The notes under the pieces: generated by a model
What the model saw: the letters and a program-made list of their open reading frames with translations, nothing else
Databases searched by the model: none
Told to the model about the DNA's origin: nothing
Translations under genes and position numbers: made by a program
Shown here: positions 58,249 to 64,000 of the stretch, one piece after another
How the letters are laid out: every line of letters starts with the position of its first letter
Position numbering within the stretch: position 1 is the stretch's first letter
Assembly: GCA_016713325.1 (NCBI GenBank)
Contig: JADJPJ010000011.1
Location: forward strand, 1-64,000
From: Candidatus Flexifilum affinis
GTDB lineage: Bacteria; Chloroflexota; Anaerolineae; Aggregatilineales; Phototrophicaceae
Direction: 5' to 3'
DNA: 64,000 nt

Positions 58249-61200
58249 TCAGCCATCGACAAAGGCGCGCACGACCGCCAGTGTAGTCTTCTCGTCGGTC
58301 GGGATGGTGAACCAGAAGGCCGTGAAGACCCCGTCGTCGATCATCAGCGAGATGTCCACATCGCTGTCGCTGTACATGGCCACCTCTATCCCTTGCACAG
58401 TCTGGAACTGAAAGAAATCGGGGTCGAATCCTGAATCCGACAGCCACTCGTCCAGGTCGGCGAATGGGCTGGCGCTTTGCGCGACAAAGCCGGAATAGAC
58501 CCCCTTCCGGTTGAGGCGGAGCGAAATTGCCTGTTCGCCCGGCGCGCTGAGGGCTCGGCTGCCGCCAAACACCTCGGCAGGATCCTCGATGAAGCGCCAG
58601 CTTTCGATGGTGTGATCGGGAATGTCCTCCGGAGTCGTGACTTCAAACGGCAGCCCGAGAGCGAGAATTTCCGTGGCGATACCAGGCAGCAGCGTCGCTG
58701 TCGGGGGCGCGGTCGCCGGCAGTGTGGCCGTCGGCGGCAGGGTCGGGGTTGCCGTCATTGCGACGAGATCCACAGTCGGCGTCGCCGTCAGGGTCGGATA
58801 GGGCGTGTTCGTTGGCGCGGCGGTGCCGTCGGCGCAGGCGACCGCGACCTGATAGGCCTGCCGCTCGGCACAGGAGAGCACAGCCGGCACGCGGTAGGTC
58901 TGCGTCCAGCTCAGCAGCTCAGCCAGTGTGAGTTCCAGATTCCACAGATCGGTTTCACCCTGCCAGGTGCCGGCTGCCAACCGGAATCCGTCGGGGTGGA
59001 TGGCAAGCGACTCGATTTCCCACGGGCCGGCGCCGAAGCTGTAGATCAGATCGAGCGTCCGCCCGTCCCAAAGCGTGATCTCCGCCTCCACGCAGCGCTC
59101 GTCGTTGAATAGGCCGCAGCGGGCGGAGGCGAGCAGGGCGCCGTCGGCGCTGGCGGTCAACACGCCAATACCGCCGGGACCGATTCGCAGGCCGGAGCGG
59201 GTGTTGGGGTTGGGTAAGGAACGCGCGGTTAGCACTGGGTTGAGGTCGCGGAGCAGGTCGCCGGTCGCGGTATCCCACACGAACAGCTCATCCATCGAAC
59301 TGGAAACCAGCCAGCGGCGGTCACCATTTTCCAGGAAGAGCAGATCGTTGATCAGATAGGCATGGGCCGTCATTCTGTGAAGGATGGTCCCATCCGCCGG
59401 GCTGAAGAGGACGATCTCGTTTCCCGCGCTGCTGGCGGCAAGGTCGCCGTCCGCGCTGAGCGCCAGGTTCGAGACTTCGGCGGCGTGATGGTTGAAGGCC
59501 CGAATCAGACCGGCGTCGGACACATCCCACAAGCGAATGCCGTTGTCATAGCTGCTGGTCAGGGCCTGGGCCTCGCCCGGCAGAAAGCGCACGTCGGTGA
59601 TCAGCTCTCTATGCGCGTCGTGCGCATACAGCCGTGAGCCATCCTGCGTATCCCACAGCGCCAACTGGCCGTCTTCGGTCCCGGCCAGCAACCGTGTGCC
59701 GTCGGCGTTGAAGGTGAAGACCATCACCCGACTGTCGATCTCCAACCGGCGCAGAACTTCGCCGGTCGACGCCGAACGTAGGATGACTGACGACTCGTCC
59801 TGTGTGGCCAGAAGATCGCCGCGCGGGCTGAAGCGCACCGAGAAGCCGTTGCCGGCCTCATCCACGAATGACTGAGCGAGGTTGCCCGGTTCGGTGTCCC
59901 AGAGCATGGCCCGACCATCAAACCCGCCGGACACGATCCGCCGTCCGTCGGCGCTGAATGCGACAGCCAGTACATCGGTGAGATGACCGCGGAAGCGCTG
60001 CAAGATGGTGTTGTCGGACACATCACGGACGATGATCGTTGAGTCGAATGATCCGGTAACCAGCCGTTCACCGCTGGAGTCAAAGGCCAGGCTGAGCAGA
60101 TGCTCGCTGTGCAGCGCCGGTGCGATCGCGTCGGCCTGACCGCTGCTGACATCGACAAAGAGGATCTCGCCGGCCTCTGGGGTGTATATTGCAACCTGCC
60201 GTCCGCTGGGGTGGAAATCCGCAGCGGCGATGACGTCAGTGCGAGGGGTCTGCACTTCGAGGACGATTTCGCGATCCGTCACGTTGATCGCCTGAACCCG
60301 GCCGCTCGAATCGATGGCCAGCAGCAGCACGCCGTCGGACGTGAACTCCAGTCGCTTGATCGAATGTTCGTTGCCGTCTGGCTCATTGAATGACTCCACG
60401 AGTTCGCCGGCTTCGGCATCCCACAGGGTGATCACCCCGTCAATCGATCCGGTCGCGATCACGCTTCCGTCGGGATGCAGTGCGACCCGGTTTTCGTCAC
60501 CTACGGCATAGCCCATGGCGATTTCGCGCTCCGGCAGCGGCGATTCGGCGAGCGCGGCGCCGGTGTCCACGTCCCACATGTACAGGCTGCCAACGTCGTC
60601 GGTGGCGATCAGCCGGCCCCTGGCGATGATGCCGGTCAGCCCGCCACCATGCTGCGAGTGAAGGATGCCCGATGCAGTGTCCCAGACCAACAGATCGCCA
60701 TCCCAACTGCTGACGACGGCATAACGCCCGCTGGGGTCGAGGCTGGCGCTGTTGATCGGTGCGAAGTCGTACTGAAACGCGCGGATCTGACCAGGGGCAT
60801 AGGCCAGGTCGGCCAGAGTCTTGACCGCCAGCGCCGGGGGGGCAGGGATCTGGTTGGCTTCGATGGCCAGGGCCAGCGCGACGTTCGGGTTACTTTCCTG
60901 GAGCAGGCGGGCGTTGGCAGCCTGCGCGATGCTGGCGAATTCGGCAGCGCGGCGCAGGGCCAGCCCTTCGCTGGCGACGGCTGTCTCTTCGGCGGCCACC
61001 GCCAGGGTGACGTTGACGACGCTGGTGGCGGCATTATCGTCGGCGCGCTGCGCCTGTTCCTGGGCCAGTGCGGCATTGGCGACGCTGGTGGCGGCATTGT
61101 CATCGGCGCGCTGCGCCTGCTGCTCCGCCAGATCGGCATTGGCCACGCTGGTGGCGGCATTGTCGTCGGCCCGTCGAGCCTGTTCCTGCGCCAGAGCGGC

Positions 61201-62094
61201 ATTCGCCAGGCTGGTCGAGGCGTTGTCGTCCGCGCGGGCGCGCTCGACCTCTGCGTTTCCGAAGCCGATCAGCGAGAGGACGGCCAGTGTCAGGGCGATC
61301 AGCAGTCCGGCGGACAGGAAGATGATGGTCCGTCGGCGTTCGCGGTTGGCGGCGTCGCGACTCGCCAGAATGTACTCTCGGTGGGTATCGGTCGGCGTGG
61401 GCTGTTTGCCCTCACTGCCGGCCAGCCACGCCTCGGCCAGAATCAACTCCTGACCTCGCAGCGGCCCCGAGTGATGCGCCTTCCAGTCACGCGCCCGCAC
61501 GCCCAATCGGGTGTGCTGCTCGACGTGGTGGACATCCTTGCGGATGGTCGCCAGCAGCGCCTCGACGCTGGTCTCGAAGGAGTCGACGTCGCTTTTCGGC
61601 CCGTCGCAGTCCGGGTTGACGACTAAGCCGGTGATATCGTCGTAACGGCAGTTGAACTCGGGTTCGATGCGCTTGCGGAAGAAGATGTAGTTGTATCGGT
61701 TGAGCGTCTGGTAGTTGCTGCGGGCGGTTGCCCCCCATTCCACGCTGTTCCAGAAGTCGTCCAGCGCCTGAAGATCCAGCTCGCGCCGAAAGATCGGGAT
61801 GATGCGTTTCTGCGTTTGGCGGGCGTACTCGATCTCCAGATGGCAGACGCGCGAGCGCAGCGAGTCCGGCGTGATCAGAAAGACGAAGTTCTGCGCTTCG
61901 TCGATGCCGCTGCGAATTTCTTCCAGCCAGGCGGCGCTGAACGGGATCCCGGCCCAGTCGACCCAGGAGTCCAGTCCGAGGTCGGTCAGCTGATCGACCA
62001 GACGCCGGGCAAAGGCCATATCACGGCGCGAATAGGAGATGAAGACGTCTTTCACTGCGTCCCTCGGTGGTTCGACGGCGATGTGCTTCACCAT
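58249..62094 (-). CDS. TIR - transmembrane - repeat helix - WD40 protein
   Basis: A 1281-residue protein. The TIR domain (about 10-150) has DVFISYSRRDMAFARRLVDQ, SWVDWAGIPFSAAWLEEI and DSLRSRVCHLEIEYAR, with a glutamate at the NADase position. One transmembrane helix (IIFLSAGLLIALTLAVLSLI, about 260) is followed by four 21-residue repeats (RADDNAATSVANAALAQEQA) and an EATLRRA-like helix. A WD40 propeller comes next (about 430-1050, for example VVSSWDGDLLVWDTASG, IVSGGFDGRAMLWDTE). A Pro/Thr linker and a C-terminal domain (GVFTAFWFTIPTDEKT) complete it. The layout puts TIR inside and the propeller probably outside. ATG 62094 is preferred to TTG 62112. Confidence 0.87.
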   Translation of the reverse strand: MVKHIAVEPPRDAVKDVFISYSRRDMAFARRLVDQLTDLGLDSWVDWAGIPFSAAWLEEIRSGIDEAQNFVFLITPDSLRSRVCHLEIEYARQTQKRIIPIFRRELDLQALDDFWNSVEWGATARSNYQTLNRYNYIFFRKRIEPEFNCRYDDITGLVVNPDCDGPKSDVDSFETSVEALLATIRKDVHHVEQHTRLGVRARDWKAHHSGPLRGQELILAEAWLAGSEGKQPTPTDTHREYILASRDAANRERRRTIIFLSAGLLIALTLAVLSLIGFGNAEVERARADDNASTSLANAALAQEQARRADDNAATSVANADLAEQQAQRADDNAATSVANAALAQEQAQRADDNAATSVVNVTLAVAAEETAVASEGLALRRAAEFASIAQAANARLLQESNPNVALALAIEANQIPAPPALAVKTLADLAYAPGQIRAFQYDFAPINSASLDPSGRYAVVSSWDGDLLVWDTASGILHSQHGGGLTGIIARGRLIATDDVGSLYMWDVDTGAALAESPLPEREIAMGYAVGDENRVALHPDGSVIATGSIDGVITLWDAEAGELVESFNEPDGNEHSIKRLEFTSDGVLLLAIDSSGRVQAINVTDREIVLEVQTPRTDVIAAADFHPSGRQVAIYTPEAGEILFVDVSSGQADAIAPALHSEHLLSLAFDSSGERLVTGSFDSTIIVRDVSDNTILQRFRGHLTDVLAVAFSADGRRIVSGGFDGRAMLWDTEPGNLAQSFVDEAGNGFSVRFSPRGDLLATQDESSVILRSASTGEVLRRLEIDSRVMVFTFNADGTRLLAGTEDGQLALWDTQDGSRLYAHDAHRELITDVRFLPGEAQALTSSYDNGIRLWDVSDAGLIRAFNHHAAEVSNLALSADGDLAASSAGNEIVLFSPADGTILHRMTAHAYLINDLLFLENGDRRWLVSSSMDELFVWDTATGDLLRDLNPVLTARSLPNPNTRSGLRIGPGGIGVLTASADGALLASARCGLFNDERCVEAEITLWDGRTLDLIYSFGAGPWEIESLAIHPDGFRLAAGTWQGETDLWNLELTLAELLSWTQTYRVPAVLSCAERQAYQVAVACADGTAAPTNTPYPTLTATPTVDLVAMTATPTLPPTATLPATAPPTATLLPGIATEILALGLPFEVTTPEDIPDHTIESWRFIEDPAEVFGGSRALSAPGEQAISLRLNRKGVYSGFVAQSASPFADLDEWLSDSGFDPDFFQFQTVQGIEVAMYSDSDVDISLMIDDGVFTAFWFTIPTDEKTTLAVVRAFVDG
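61000..61250 (-). repeat. 63-bp tandem repeats in the TIR-WD40 gene
   Basis: Four 63-base units encode RADDNAxTSxxNAxLAxxQA helices immediately after the membrane segment. Middle units are near-identical in DNA. Confidence 0.85.
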
Positions 62095-62179
62095 ACTCCG
62101 ATTCCGGCCCAACAGCCAATTCTTGGGTACAATTCCTGACCATAATTTTCAGATGTGACGCACGGAGGAGTTGTTTGCC

Positions 62180-63658
62180 ATGACCTACTTGCTCGGACTT
62201 GACATCAGTACCACTGGCGCCAAGGCGCTCTTGATCGATGACGCTGGCAAAGTGATCGCCTCACACACGACTCCCCAGCCGATCAGCACGCCGCAGCCGC
62301 TGTGGAGCGAGCAGAATCCGTCCGACTGGTGGGAAGGGATCGTGATTTCGATCCGAGCCGTGCTGGCGGAAACGAACAACCCGGAGATCGCTGCCATTGG
62401 CCTGACCGGGCAGATGCATGGCATGGTCCTGCAGGATGCCTCGGGCAATGTGCTGCGCCCGGCCCTGCTGTGGAATGATCAGCGGACCCAGGCGCAGTGC
62501 GATGATATGACCGCCAAAGTCGGTTTCGAGCGACTGATTCAGCTCACCGGCAACCGCGCCCTGACCGGCTTCACCGCGCCCAAGGTGCTGTGGGTGCGCG
62601 ACAACGAGCCGGAGATCTTCGCCCGCGCCGCGCACCTTCTTTTGCCCAAGGATTACCTGCGCTACAAGCTGACTGGCGAGTACGTCATGGATGTCAGCGA
62701 TGCCTCCGGCACCTCGCTGCTCGATGTAGCCAACCGCCGCTGGTCATCGGAAGTGGCCGCCGCCCTGGAAATCCCCGAGTCCTGGCTGCCGCGTCTGGCG
62801 GAAGGGCCGGAGGTCACCGGGGTGGTCAGTGCGGCCGCCGCGGCCGAGACGGGCCTGAAAGCAGGCACGCCGGTGGTCGGCGGCGGCGGCGATCAGGCGG
62901 CCGGCGCTGTGGGCGTCGGCGCGGTCGAACCGGGCATCATTGGCCTGGTGGTTGGGACTTCCGGCGTGGTCTTCGCACCGCTGCCCGACTACGCTTACGA
63001 GCCGCAGGGGCGTCTGCATGCCTTCTGCCACGCCGTGCCGGGCATGTGGCACTTCATGGGCGTGATGCTCAGCGCCGCTGGCAGCCTTCAGTGGTATCAC
63101 GACACTCTCGGGCACGGTCAGTCGTTCGACGCGCTGCTGGCGCCGGCCGCCGATGTGCCGCCGGGCGCCGACGGCCTGCTCTTCCTGCCGTACCTGACTG
63201 GTGAACGGACCCCGCACCCCGATCCGCTGGCGCGCGGCGCCTTTGTCGGCCTGACGGTGCGGCACAATCAAGCGCACATGACCCGCGCCGTCCTGGAAGG
63301 AGTTGCCTTCGGTCTGAAGGACAGCTTCCGGTTGATCCAGGAGAACGCGCCGGGCGGAGTCCGTGAAGTCCGCGTAAGCGGCGGCGGCGCCAAGAGCCCG
63401 ATCTGGCGGCAGATCCTGGCCGACGTGCTGGGTGCCACGTTGGTGACGACCAACAGCACAGAAGGGGCGGCCTTCGGCGCTGCGCTCCTGGCTGCAGTCG
63501 CAGCGGGCGTTTATCCGGATGTGCCGACGGCCTGCCGGGCATCCATTCGTACCAGCGACCCGGTTTCGCCCGGCGCCGCGCGCGATTCGTACGAGGGACC
63601 ATATGCCAATTATCAGGCACTCTATCCTGCCCTAAAGGAAATATTTACGCGCGTCTAA
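62180..63658 (+). CDS. xylB: xylulokinase
   Basis: Phosphorylates D-xylulose to feed the pentose phosphate pathway. The 492-residue FGGY kinase has LLGLDISTTGAKALLIDDAG, GLTGQMHGMVLQD, LLWNDQRT, GGGGDQAAGAVGVGA and VSGGGAKSPIWRQILADVLG. GQMHG and the ILADVLG region favour xylulokinase over glycerol kinase. GGAGGAG lies nine bases before ATG 62180, which excludes the TTG at 62171. Confidence 0.92.
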   Translation: MTYLLGLDISTTGAKALLIDDAGKVIASHTTPQPISTPQPLWSEQNPSDWWEGIVISIRAVLAETNNPEIAAIGLTGQMHGMVLQDASGNVLRPALLWNDQRTQAQCDDMTAKVGFERLIQLTGNRALTGFTAPKVLWVRDNEPEIFARAAHLLLPKDYLRYKLTGEYVMDVSDASGTSLLDVANRRWSSEVAAALEIPESWLPRLAEGPEVTGVVSAAAAAETGLKAGTPVVGGGGDQAAGAVGVGAVEPGIIGLVVGTSGVVFAPLPDYAYEPQGRLHAFCHAVPGMWHFMGVMLSAAGSLQWYHDTLGHGQSFDALLAPAADVPPGADGLLFLPYLTGERTPHPDPLARGAFVGLTVRHNQAHMTRAVLEGVAFGLKDSFRLIQENAPGGVREVRVSGGGAKSPIWRQILADVLGATLVTTNSTEGAAFGAALLAAVAAGVYPDVPTACRASIRTSDPVSPGAARDSYEGPYANYQALYPALKEIFTRV

Positions 63659-63708
63659 CATATTCGGCGTAGTCTAGAAGCGATCTACTTGCGCTAAAGG
63701 GTTAACGA

Positions 63709-64000
63709 ATGTTTCCTCCTCCGAATAATCGCCCGCCGGACGATAAAAAACCTGGCGGTGGAAATCGCCCTGGCGGACCGGGCTTCGACTGGTCACGCTA
63801 TATCTGGCTGATCTTCCTGGGCGCGCTGGAGCTATGGAGCCTGCTTCGCCTGCCCGATATGGTGAGCAGCGTTTCACCCAACCAGCCGATCGCCATTCCG
63901 TATTCGCTGTTCTACGAGCAGGTCACCGTCGGCAATGTCTCCGAAGTCGTGCTTCAGGATGCGACCGCGACCGGCGTCTTCCGCAGCGCCGTCGTCTATC
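63709..64000 (+). CDS. ftsH: FtsH-type AAA protease, N-terminal fragment at window edge
   Basis: Starts MFPPPNNRPPDDKKPGGGN, then a transmembrane helix (YIWLIFLGALELWSLLRL) and the FtsH extracytoplasmic domain (IPYSLFYEQVTVGNVSEVVL). AAAGGG lies ahead of the ATG. The ATPase and zinc protease domains lie beyond the window, so the call rests on the first 97 residues. Confidence 0.75.
   Translation, partial: MFPPPNNRPPDDKKPGGGNRPGGPGFDWSRYIWLIFLGALELWSLLRLPDMVSSVSPNQPIAIPYSLFYEQVTVGNVSEVVLQDATATGVFRSAVVY

Overview
The window looks like a chromosomal contig from a GC-rich bacterium, most likely Chloroflexota (Anaerolineae-like). This is inferred from its gene style: proline/threonine-rich linkers in secreted and kinase proteins, a CSLREA-type beta-helix protein, several Ser/Thr kinases, TIR/WD40 proteins, and a Sec-exported (clade II type) nitrous oxide reductase locus. 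No rRNA is present and only one tRNA was found, so the taxonomy is an inference.

Layout. 1-8.1 kb, minus strand: a nitrous oxide reductase operon, nosZ - nosB-like - nosD - nosF - nosY - di-haem cytochrome c - YtkA/cupredoxin lipoprotein - SCO copper chaperone (cut by the left edge). 8.2-12.9 kb: two Crp/Fnr regulators, an esterase, a rhodanese and a secreted FecR-like protein. Near-perfect TGTGA-N6-TCACA palindromes lie before nosZ, the first Crp/Fnr gene and the secreted gene. About 12.9-22.5 kb: a plasmid-like integrated element with iteron-like repeats, a relaxase-primase fusion followed by a decayed helicase-like part, an HU-like protein, a dense stem-loop array, a ParM actin with RHH-type partners, an XRE regulator, and a large serine recombinase whose reading frame ends inside a tRNA-Ala(CGC) gene.

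22.6-35.6 kb is housekeeping and accessory metabolism: four glycosyltransferases in an overlapping operon, a thiolase, a secreted protein, a SerA-like dehydrogenase with a class V aminotransferase (probable serine synthesis), an M28 peptidase, and the glyoxylate shunt pair isocitrate lyase and malate synthase. 35.7-64 kb is rich in signalling and surface proteins: a kinase-STAND-TPR giant, a beta-helix/SH3b secreted protein, uvrC, a response regulator-histidine kinase, an HNH endonuclease, a small-protein cassette, an SDR, a TIR-HEAT protein next to a membrane Ser/Thr kinase, a DUF2723-like membrane protein, tandem peroxiredoxins, and two FGGY kinases flanking a 1281-residue TIR-transmembrane-WD40 protein. 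The N-terminus of FtsH runs off the right edge.

Many genes carry single-base frameshifts, mostly in short homopolymers, in host and element genes alike. Most would be repaired by adding one base. This suggests sequencing or assembly indels more than gene decay, except in the helicase-like part of the element, which also seems to lack its Walker segments.
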